Source: Desulfobulbaceae bacterium
GTDB taxonomy: Bacteria; Desulfobacterota; Desulfobulbia; Desulfobulbales; Desulfocapsaceae
Reading direction: 5' to 3'
Length of the DNA: 5,239 bases
Assembly: GCA_003509305.1 (NCBI GenBank)
Contig: DOMU01000045.1
Span: 372-5,610, forward strand
The stretch's first letter is position 1. Each line of letters starts with the position of its first letter. The translations under genes and the position numbers were made by a program. Shown here piece by piece: positions 1 to 4,769 of this stretch. The notes beneath the pieces were generated by a model that saw only the letters and a list, made by a program, of their open reading frames with translations, made no database searches and was not told the origin of the DNA.

Positions 1-1
1 G

Positions 2-676
2 CTCAACGCCAAGATGTACGCCGAAGCCGAACGCCTGGGCGCCAAGTGGATTCTGGGCGGCGAGTGCGGCCATATGTGGCGCGTGCTGCACCAGTATATG
101 GATACCATGAACGGCCCGGCCGATTTTCTTGAAGTGCCGCGGTCGCCGATTACCGGGACGGTCTTCAAAAACGCCGCCTCGACGAAGATGGTTCATATCA
201 CCGAGTTCACCGCCGACCTGATCAAAAACGGCAAGCTGAAACTCGATAAAAGCCGCAACAGCCATATCAAGGCGACCTGGCACGATTCCTGTAATACGGC
301 GCGGGCGATGGGATTGCTCGACGAGCCGCGTTATGTCCTTGATCATGTGGTTGACTGGGTTGAAATGCCGGAAAACACCATCCGTGAGCAGACCTTCTGC
401 TGCGGTTCGGGCACCGGCCTGAACACCGATGAGATCATGGAACTGCGTATGCGCGCCGGTCTGCCCCGCGCCAACGCCGTCAAGCATGTTCATGACAAGT
501 ATGGCGTCAATATGCTGGCCTGTGTTTGCGCCATCGACCGCGCCACCCTTACTTCGCTCATGAACTACTGGAATCCGGATGTCCGCGTTTGCGGCCTGAC
601 TGAGCTGGTGGCCAACGCCATCGTCCAGGAAGGCGAGACCCGCGAGGATCTGGACGACGGCCTGCGCACGCTCTAA
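2..676 (+). CDS. dsrK: DsrK, HdrD-like catalytic subunit of the DsrMKJOP complex (5' end outside window)
   Basis: DsrK is the cytoplasmic iron-sulfur subunit related to heterodisulfide reductase HdrD, thought to reduce the DsrC trisulfide during sulfite reduction using electrons from the membrane subunits. Only the C-terminal ~224 codons are present; the reading frame is open from base 2 and the first Met is not a start. A GGECGH segment (bases 56-73) fits the end of the first CCG domain. The second CCG domain is complete: HDSC (Cys codon 290), then a Cys pair in CCGSGTG (codons 398 and 401), then CVC (codons 521 and 527), giving C-X35-CC-X39-C-X-C. This Cys set binds the special [4Fe-4S] centre in HdrB/HdrD-type proteins. 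The gene stops 28 bases before dsrJ, which has its own Shine-Dalgarno GAGGAG at 691-696. Identity rests on the motif set plus the dsrJ-O-P neighbours and is firm; the N-terminal ferredoxin part and dsrM should lie upstream. Confidence 0.95.
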   Translation, partial: LNAKMYAEAERLGAKWILGGECGHMWRVLHQYMDTMNGPADFLEVPRSPITGTVFKNAASTKMVHITEFTADLIKNGKLKLDKSRNSHIKATWHDSCNTARAMGLLDEPRYVLDHVVDWVEMPENTIREQTFCCGSGTGLNTDEIMELRMRAGLPRANAVKHVHDKYGVNMLACVCAIDRATLTSLMNYWNPDVRVCGLTELVANAIVQEGETREDLDDGLRTL

Positions 677-704
677 TCAATCCTGAAACAGAGGAGTCAA
701 CTTC

Positions 705-1103
705 ATGTATAACAAAGGCTTAATCGTACCGGGGTTGGTTGTGTTCGTCTTTATCGCCACCTTCCCCTTCTGGTACAACGGACTGTCAGCCGGGCCGGTT
801 CCCAAACCGGAATTGCCTCCCGGTGGGGAAAAGAGCTGCGTGGCGCCGGCGGCGGTCATGCGCGCTGAACATATGACTATGCTCAACGTGTGGCGTGACG
901 AGGTGCTGCGCAATGGCGATCGGGTAGCGGTCGTGGTCGATGGCAAAGAGTATCGCAAGGGTCTGCAGACGGCGTGTATGTCCTGTCATACCGACCAAGA
1001 AAAATTCTGCAATACCTGTCATGCGTACACCGCTGTAAAGCCGTATTGCTGGGATTGTCATCTGACCCCGGCGAATATTGTCGCCAAGAAGGAGAAGCAA
1101 TAA
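705..1103 (+). CDS. dsrJ: DsrJ, membrane-anchored periplasmic triheme cytochrome c
   Basis: This 132-residue protein has an uncleaved-looking N-terminal hydrophobic anchor (about residues 5-24) followed by a Pro-rich linker and a periplasmic domain. Three haem-c attachment motifs are clustered near the C-terminus: CMSCH (91-95), CNTCH (102-106) and CWDCH (115-119). DsrJ passes electrons between the periplasm and the DsrO/DsrP module. Cys45, in a KSCV context, is the only non-haem cysteine; in characterised DsrJ from Allochromatium vinosum a cysteine at about this position serves as an unusual axial haem ligand, so Cys45 is the likely equivalent (inference). The start is supported by GAGGAG at 691-696, eight bases upstream of ATG. 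The stop codon overlaps the dsrO start by one base (TAATG), so the two are probably translationally coupled. Length and layout are normal for the family. Confidence 0.96.
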   Translation: MYNKGLIVPGLVVFVFIATFPFWYNGLSAGPVPKPELPPGGEKSCVAPAAVMRAEHMTMLNVWRDEVLRNGDRVAVVVDGKEYRKGLQTACMSCHTDQEKFCNTCHAYTAVKPYCWDCHLTPANIVAKKEKQ

Positions 1104-1933
1104 TGGATAACAACAGACGTTCATTCTTGAAAATTGCCGGGATTACGGCTTTGGCTGGCATCGGCGCTCCGGTGGCGGCCCATCTCTCTTCGACTCCGGC
1201 GCTGGCCAGTGCCGCTCCCCAAGAGGGGCATAAAGCCGCCGCTGAATCCGGCGAACGCGGTGGTGTGCGTTTCGGCATGCTTATCGACATGCGGAAGTTC
1301 TATGGGCATCCCGACATGCTTGATAAAGTGATCGCCGCCTGCAACAAGGTGCATAATATCCCTCATATCGTCGACAAAAAAACCGGTGAAGCCGATCGCA
1401 AGAACGAGATCAAATGGATATGGAAAACACCTTACGCCAATGCCTTTCCCGATCAATCAGCGGTGCATTCCTCGAAGACCATTGCCGGAAACGATTTCCT
1501 TGTTCTCTGCAACCACTGCCAGGCACCGGCCTGCGTCCGCGTCTGCCCGACCAAGGCCACCTTCGTTTTGCCGGAAAACGGCATCGTTGCCATGGATTAC
1601 CATCGCTGCATCGGCTGCCGTTTCTGCATGATGGCCTGCCCTTATGGCGCCCGCAGTTTCAACTGGGAGGATCCTCGCCCCTATATCAGCGAATACAATC
1701 CTGATTTTCCGACCCGGATGCGTGGTGTCGTCGAGAAATGCACGTTCTGCGAGGAACGATTGGCCTTGGGCCAGCAACCAGCCTGCGTCGAGGCGGTGCA
1801 GGACAGTGGCGCCATCGTTTTCGGCGACCTGAACAATCCTGAGTCGCAGATATGTCAGGTTCTGGCCAGGGAGAATACCATCCAGCGTTCTCCGGCCTAT
1901 GGAACGCAGCCTTCAGTTTTCTACATCGTGTGA
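1103..1933 (+). CDS. dsrO: DsrO, Tat-exported periplasmic [4Fe-4S] protein of DsrMKJOP
   Basis: This 276-residue polyferredoxin of the PsrB/NrfC type connects haem protein DsrJ to the membrane subunit DsrP. The chosen ATG overlaps the dsrJ stop, has AAGGAG at 1089-1094, and places a twin-arginine motif (RRSFLK, residues 5-10) at the N-terminus with a hydrophobic stretch 11-28 and an Ala-rich cleavage region around 33-38; upstream in-frame starts would bury this signal inside dsrJ. Cysteine motifs: CX2CX4CX3CP at 136-149, CX2CX2CX3CP at 169-180, and CX2CX11C at 213-228. The N-terminal motif expected of four-cluster relatives is degenerate: only Cys80 remains, with Phe66 in the first Cys position. 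The fourth Cys of the last motif is Val232. Both losses fall on the same predicted cluster, so three [4Fe-4S] clusters are expected. An extra Cys251 lies near the C-terminus. Confidence 0.95.
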   Translation: MDNNRRSFLKIAGITALAGIGAPVAAHLSSTPALASAAPQEGHKAAAESGERGGVRFGMLIDMRKFYGHPDMLDKVIAACNKVHNIPHIVDKKTGEADRKNEIKWIWKTPYANAFPDQSAVHSSKTIAGNDFLVLCNHCQAPACVRVCPTKATFVLPENGIVAMDYHRCIGCRFCMMACPYGARSFNWEDPRPYISEYNPDFPTRMRGVVEKCTFCEERLALGQQPACVEAVQDSGAIVFGDLNNPESQICQVLARENTIQRSPAYGTQPSVFYIV

Positions 1934-1938
1934 GGGTG
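1932..1938 (+). promoter_or_regulatory. Ribosome binding site that sets the dsrP start
   Basis: A modest Shine-Dalgarno-like GAGGGTG overlaps the dsrO stop codon and lies two bases before the ATG at 1941 (GAGG core five bases away). It favours this ATG over the in-frame ATG at 1899, which would overlap dsrO by 35 bases and add a polar N-terminal extension (residues like MERSLQFSTSCEG) that does not look like a DsrP start. Confidence 0.55.
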
Positions 1939-1940
1939 TC

Positions 1941-3116
1941 ATGATTGAAAAAGCATTAAAAGGAAGCCCACTCTACTGGGGCTGGCTGGCTTTGCTGCTG
2001 GTCTTGATGGCTCTGGGCGCCGCCTGCTATATCCGGCAGTTCAACTTCGGTATGGGCCTGACCGGCATGGGACGTGATTTGGCCTGGGGTTTGTATATCT
2101 CGCAGTTCACCTTCCTGGTCGGTGTCGCCGCCGGTGGGTTGATGCTGGTTCTTCCTTTCTATATTCATAACTACAAGGTTTTTGGCCGGCTGACCATTCT
2201 TGGCGAGTTCCTTGCCATCTCGGCTATCGCCATGTGCCTGATGTTTGTCATGGCCGATATCGGTCAGCCGATTCGCGCCCTGAACATGATTCTGCATCCG
2301 ACGCCCAACTCGATGCTGTTCTGGGATATGGTGGTCTTGGTCGGTTATCTGACTTTGAACATCATCTGCGGCTGGGTCATCCTCACCGCCGAAAAAAAAG
2401 AGGTCAAGCCACCGAAATGGGTATATTTCTTCGTCTATGTGTCGATTCCGTTCGCGGTCTCGATTCATACCGTCACCGCCATGCTGTACTGTGGCCTGCC
2501 GAGCCGTCATTTCTGGCTGTCGGCGATCACGGCGCCGCGCTTTTTGGCCTCGGCCTTTGCCGCCGGCCCGGCCCTGATCCTGATCTTCTGCGTCATCATG
2601 AAGAAATTCGCCCACTTCGATGCCGGCAAAGAGGCGGTGAACAAGCTGATCACCATCATCATGTATGCGGCGATCATCAACGCCTTCTTCGTCTGCATGG
2701 AGTTCTTCGTCGGGTATTACTCGAACGTGCCGGGCCATATCCATGCGCTGGAATATCTCTTCTTCGGCTTGGAGCATGACGGCCATGTCTATAATAATCT
2801 GGTGCCGTTCATGTGGCTGTCGGTGATCATGTGTTTCGCCGGTCTGGCGGTGTTCAGCTACATGAAGCTGGTTAAAGTGCAGACTGATACCCTGGTGGTG
2901 CTTGGCTGCGCCCTGACTTTCCTGTCGTTGTTCCTTGACAAAGGGCTGGGATTTGTCCTCGGTGGCCTGGTGGTCAGCCCCCTGCACGAGATTGTCGAGT
3001 ACTATCCAACGCTGAACGAGATTCTTGTCAGTGTCGGCATCTGGGCCACCGGCTTTTTCCTGGTGACGATGCTGTATAAGATCGCCGTCACAGTTGAGCA
3101 CGAGGTGGAAGTGTAA
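1941..3116 (+). CDS. dsrP: DsrP, NrfD/PsrC-family integral membrane subunit of DsrMKJOP
   Basis: This 391-residue protein is almost wholly hydrophobic, with about ten predicted transmembrane helices by eye (for example near 12-30, 48-75, 83-105, 122-148, 160-185, 201-220, 235-260, 287-307, 318-342 and 360-385). It belongs to the NrfD/PsrC/HybB family of menaquinone-interacting membrane proteins and is the anchor for DsrO. Family-like features include the DIGQPIR segment at 106-112 following the third helix, FWD at 127-129, and SIHT at 174-177 in a helix that could lie near the quinone site (inference). It has no haem-c motifs, as expected. Start chosen at 1941: eight bases lie between the dsrO stop and this ATG. 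It is the last gene of the operon, followed 35 bases later by a strong terminator. Confidence 0.94.
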   Translation: MIEKALKGSPLYWGWLALLLVLMALGAACYIRQFNFGMGLTGMGRDLAWGLYISQFTFLVGVAAGGLMLVLPFYIHNYKVFGRLTILGEFLAISAIAMCLMFVMADIGQPIRALNMILHPTPNSMLFWDMVVLVGYLTLNIICGWVILTAEKKEVKPPKWVYFFVYVSIPFAVSIHTVTAMLYCGLPSRHFWLSAITAPRFLASAFAAGPALILIFCVIMKKFAHFDAGKEAVNKLITIIMYAAIINAFFVCMEFFVGYYSNVPGHIHALEYLFFGLEHDGHVYNNLVPFMWLSVIMCFAGLAVFSYMKLVKVQTDTLVVLGCALTFLSLFLDKGLGFVLGGLVVSPLHEIVEYYPTLNEILVSVGIWATGFFLVTMLYKIAVTVEHEVEV

Positions 3117-3151
3117 TCCCGCCGCCACCCTTTTTCAGTCGTATTCCCTGG

Positions 3152-3181
3152 GGCTTCCGGATTTTCCGGAAGCCTTTTTTT
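3152..3181 (+). terminator. Rho-independent terminator of the dsr operon
   Basis: GGCTTCCGGA (3152-3161) pairs perfectly with TCCGGAAGCC (3165-3174), a 10-bp G+C-rich stem with a TTT loop, followed directly by seven T residues (3175-3181). It lies 35 bases past the dsrP stop and faces the plus strand. There is no matching A-tract upstream, so it is probably unidirectional. Confidence 0.93.
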
Positions 3182-3225
3182 GTTATTTGGACTGATCGCA
3201 CTGCATGAAAAACAAGGGGGTATCC

Positions 3226-3268
3226 CACATATAGGTGCTTGCGTATTCTTATACAACACGATATAGTG
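3226..3268. promoter_or_regulatory. Pair of CAC-N6-GTG dyads 31 bp apart (operator-like; possible NrdR-box relatives)
   Basis: Two inverted repeats are seen: CACATATAGGTG (3226-3237) and CACGATATAGTG (3257-3268, extending to AACAC...GTGTT at 3255-3270). Both have A+T-rich centres, and the centres are 31 bp apart, about three helical turns. The second overlaps the candidate -10 box and the first lies just upstream of the -35, the usual geometry of a repressor pair. NrdR, the repressor of ribonucleotide reductase genes, is known to bind tandem 16-bp boxes (roughly acaCwatATaTwGtgt) about 31-32 bp apart. Here the CAC/GTG arms are separated by six bases, not eight, so the match is imperfect. The link to the downstream nrdJ gene is inference. 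Confidence 0.35.
3239..3267 (+). promoter_or_regulatory. Candidate sigma-70 promoter (TTGCGT-N17-TATAGT)
   Basis: A -35-like TTGCGT (3239-3244, three of six consensus positions) and a good -10 TATAGT (3262-3267, five of six) are separated by 17 bases. Transcription would start near 3274 and run toward the DUF2806, small-protein and nrdJ genes through a leader of roughly 280 bases that includes the palindromic repeats. It is the best promoter candidate in the interval, and the dyads around it add some support. Confidence 0.4.
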
Positions 3269-3274
3269 TTCTCC

Positions 3275-3284
3275 TGTTGCAACA
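3275..3284. promoter_or_regulatory. Perfect 10-bp palindrome TGTTGCAACA at the predicted transcript start
   Basis: This self-complementary site begins about eight bases past the -10 box, where a further operator could sit. Its TGTT and AACA ends echo the arms of the neighbouring dyad at 3255-3270. A 10-bp palindrome is expected several times by chance in a window of this size, so function is only suggested by position. Confidence 0.2.
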
Positions 3285-3336
3285 ACGGTTCAATCCGCTT
3301 TTGACATTTAGCCACATGATACATTGGAGATGAATT

Positions 3337-3410
3337 GTCATTGCGGGCGTGGCGAGAATCTCATGAAGATGAAAAAAGAGATTTCTCGTCGTCTTGCTCC
3401 TCGAAATGGC
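3337..3410. repeat. Imperfect palindromic intergenic repeat 1
   Basis: The left arm starts GTCATTGCG (3337-3362) and ends GAATCTC. The right arm (3378-3410) starts GAGATTTCTCG and ends CTCCTCGAAATGGC; read in reverse complement it begins GCCATTTCGAGGAGCAAG and ends GAAATCTC, so the two arms match with several substitutions and gaps. The stretch between is short and A-rich (GAAAAAA). This architecture (GTCATTGCGAG... to ...CTCGCAATGAC) is familiar from short palindromic repeats dispersed between genes in many proteobacteria. The copy is degenerate and encodes nothing, and no target-site duplication is clear. Confidence 0.7.
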
Positions 3411-3436
3411 CGGGTGAAAATTTTGCTCATGCCGTG

Positions 3437-3534
3437 CGCGTCATCCTGCGCGTAGTCGCAGGACGCGTCATCCATATCGGGGCGGGGAATGAGCAATGGA
3501 TTCCGCGACTACGCTTCGCTTCGCGCGGAATGAC
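3437..3534. repeat. Compound inverted repeat 2 (two opposed copies of a GTCATTCC-type palindrome)
   Basis: Two facing units are visible. Unit A (about 3437-3475) contains a perfect hairpin, TCCTGCG (3444-3450) with CGCAGGA (3457-3463), between two direct copies of CGCGTCATCC (3437-3446 and 3464-3473). Unit B (about 3496-3534) is a palindrome ATTCCGCG (3500-3507) / CGCGGAAT (3524-3531) ending GGAATGAC. The units are opposed: GCGTAGTCGC (3450-3459) is the exact reverse complement of GCGACTACGC (3505-3514). It resembles the widespread intergenic repeats beginning GTCATTCC and ending GGAATCCAT. It ends only 18 bases before the DUF2806 start codon. Confidence 0.75.
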
Positions 3535-3542
3535 AACAAAAT

Positions 3543-3547
3543 AGGAA
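3543..3547 (+). promoter_or_regulatory. Ribosome binding site that sets the DUF2806 gene start
   Basis: AGGAA lies five bases before the ATG at 3553. The in-frame ATG at 3496 has no comparable site and lies inside the palindromic repeat, where it would add a repeat-derived N-terminus (LRFARNDN). The 3553 start is therefore preferred. Confidence 0.6.
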
Positions 3548-3552
3548 TAGCA

Positions 3553-4407
3553 ATGGGATCACTTGTAAATTTAGGTGACGTGTCGAAACCTGTTAACACT
3601 TTGATTGAAAAGCTTCATGAAGCTGGGGTTGGACTTTTTCGTCCTCTGCAAATTGAACGTGTCGCTAAAGCGGAGGCCAAAGCGGCGCTCATCAAAGCTA
3701 AAAGTGATATTCAAATAAATGAATTACAGCAACGGGTGCTTTACCGTCTCGTAGAAGAAGAAACGAATAAGCAAAAGAATATGGAAGACATTGTTAAGCT
3801 GGCTGAGCCGAAGGTTTCTGAGACGGCGGATCCTGGCAAAATGGACAATGATTGGATTGTGAATTTCTTTGAAAAGTCACGCATCATTTCTGATGCGGAT
3901 ATGCAACAACTCTGGGCTAAAATTCTGGCCGGAGAAGCCAACAATCCTGGCTCATTTTCTAGACGCACAATCAACCTTCTTAACGATATAGACAAAGAAG
4001 ACGCCAGTCTGTTCACGAAACTGCTTGGCTGTGCGTGGTGCGTGCATGAATTCACGCCACTTATTTTCGACTTTAGAGATGAGATATATACAAATCAAGG
4101 TATTGATTTTAGTCAATTGAACCATCTTGACACGATAGGTCTTATATCCTTTTCTCCTATGTCTGGCTACGTTATGCAGAATGTACAAGGCGAGCTTAAT
4201 GCTGAGTATTTTAATGATCAGCTTCTCCTCGCTGTCCCAGAAAAATTTGAAAAAAGACCTAATGGAAAAAATATAAAAACAGGTTCTGTCCTGTTGACGA
4301 ACGAAGGACGTCAACTAGCTGAGTTATGTGATCGTCAACCTATAGACGGGTTCTTCGACTATGTGAAAGACAAATGGAAAGACTATGTACTGTATTCAGA
4401 AAATTAG
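3553..4407 (+). CDS. DUF2806 family protein, function unknown
   Basis: This 284-residue protein is recognised by its central signature: a long charged helical segment (about 34-85, Ala/Glu/Lys/Gln rich, with RLVEEETNKQKNMEDI near 65-80), then DNDWIVNFFEKSRIISDADM (98-117) and LWAKILAGE...NPGSFSRRTI (120-140), and a C-terminal LLTNEGRQLAEL (247-258). These match my memory of the DUF2806 family (Pfam PF10987), whose biochemical role I do not know. No signal peptide, transmembrane helix or catalytic motif is evident; it is probably cytoplasmic with a coiled-coil-like N-terminal half. Hand counts of three 60-base rows give about 35-45% G+C, lower than most of the dsr and nrdJ sequence, and codon use is A/T-ending, which suggests acquisition by transfer. 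It follows a repeat cluster and precedes a second A+T-rich small gene. It has no visible terminator of its own. Confidence 0.8.
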   Translation: MGSLVNLGDVSKPVNTLIEKLHEAGVGLFRPLQIERVAKAEAKAALIKAKSDIQINELQQRVLYRLVEEETNKQKNMEDIVKLAEPKVSETADPGKMDNDWIVNFFEKSRIISDADMQQLWAKILAGEANNPGSFSRRTINLLNDIDKEDASLFTKLLGCAWCVHEFTPLIFDFRDEIYTNQGIDFSQLNHLDTIGLISFSPMSGYVMQNVQGELNAEYFNDQLLLAVPEKFEKRPNGKNIKTGSVLLTNEGRQLAELCDRQPIDGFFDYVKDKWKDYVLYSEN

Positions 4408-4518
4408 AACGCCTCAGGGTTCCGATTTGACATATCTGCGAAATGTAAACTGGCTTTATGTGTAAGCCATTGTCGTCCTAGTTTTTTAATTCAATTTCAT
4501 GCCCTCCAGGAGAATGCT

Positions 4519-4767
4519 ATGGATAAAAATGAAAAAACATCTGCGGAAGTTGCTTCACTTGCATCGGAAACATTTCGAGACTCTAATGCCAGCAAAATTG
4601 CCAAAAGGCTTGCTGGTAGTGCTTTGTCTCAAACGGGAAGTAGTAAAACAACTTCGCCAGCAATCGCCGAAGCTGCTGGAAAAGCTCTTGGTAATCCTCG
4701 CTCCAGCGAAACTACTGCACGATTGGCCGGTAGTGTTTTGACGCAAAAGCCTAAAAAGAGGCGCTAA
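4519..4767 (+). CDS. Small basic two-repeat protein, function unknown
   Basis: This 82-residue protein is rich in Ala, Ser and Lys/Arg and ends in KPKKRR. Residues 7-38 and 45-76 are a gapless internal duplication with a 38-residue offset: 12 of 32 positions are identical, including TS at the start and RLAGS-x-L-x-Q at the end. I count 15 Lys/Arg against 7 Asp/Glu, so it is clearly basic; each unit could be a pair of short helices. I do not recognise a named family, and nucleic-acid binding is only a guess from charge. A good Shine-Dalgarno AGGAG (4508-4512) lies six bases before the ATG. The stop is two bases before the nrdJ ATG, implying one transcript and translational coupling. A competing frame from 4499 is rejected because it lacks this spacing and the repeat structure. 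Base composition is intermediate (one 60-base row counted at about 47% G+C). Confidence 0.75.
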   Translation: MDKNEKTSAEVASLASETFRDSNASKIAKRLAGSALSQTGSSKTTSPAIAEAAGKALGNPRSSETTARLAGSVLTQKPKKRR

Positions 4768-4769
4768 AT

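Larger units (their letters stand above)
3117..3552. other. Gene-free interval between the dsr operon and the DUF2806 gene
   Basis: This 436-base stretch contains, in order: the dsr terminator (3152-3181), an unremarkable stretch to about 3222, a candidate promoter with operator-like dyads (3226-3284), a short A+T-rich spacer, and two imperfect palindromic repeats (3337-3410 and 3437-3534). No credible coding region is visible on either strand. The short open frames here run through the repeats and translate to repeat-type peptides such as LRFASRGMTTK. Confidence 0.75.

Noticed and set aside
974..1102. Upstream extension of dsrO from an in-frame ATG at 974
   Set aside because: It would overlap dsrJ by 130 bases and bury the Tat signal; ATG 1103 has a good ribosome binding site and places RRSFLK at the N-terminus.
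1956..3128. Long minus-strand open frame of 390 residues opposite dsrP
   Set aside because: It is the antisense shadow of a G+C-rich membrane-protein gene; its translation is full of His, Gln, Asp and Arg with no domain, and it would run against the operon.
3301..3329. TTGACA at 3301-3306 as a -35 box
   Set aside because: It is a perfect -35, but no -10-like sequence lies 16-18 bases downstream; the nearest (GATACA, 3318) leaves only 11 bases.
3337..3534. CRISPR array
   Set aside because: The repeats are palindromic pairs of different sequence, without regular repeat-spacer spacing, and no cas gene is present.
3335..3544. 69-residue open frame across the intergenic repeats, and a 41-codon frame from ATG 3330
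   Set aside because: Both translate palindromic repeats; neither has a properly spaced ribosome binding site or a recognisable domain.
4427..4460. TTGACA at 4427-4432 as a promoter for the small gene and nrdJ
   Set aside because: The sequence at 16-18 bases (ACTGGC/CTGGCT/TGGCTT) is a poor -10. A start here is possible but cannot be supported.
4451..4487. Hairpin TGGCTT...AAGCCA followed by TTTTTT as a terminator for the DUF2806 gene
   Set aside because: The stem is only 6 bp with a 7-base loop, and the T-run begins 12 bases after the stem, so it does not fit an intrinsic terminator.
4408..4769. Cobalamin riboswitch upstream of nrdJ
   Set aside because: nrdJ follows the small coding gene by two bases, and I could not find a B12-box-like segment in the 111-base gap before it.
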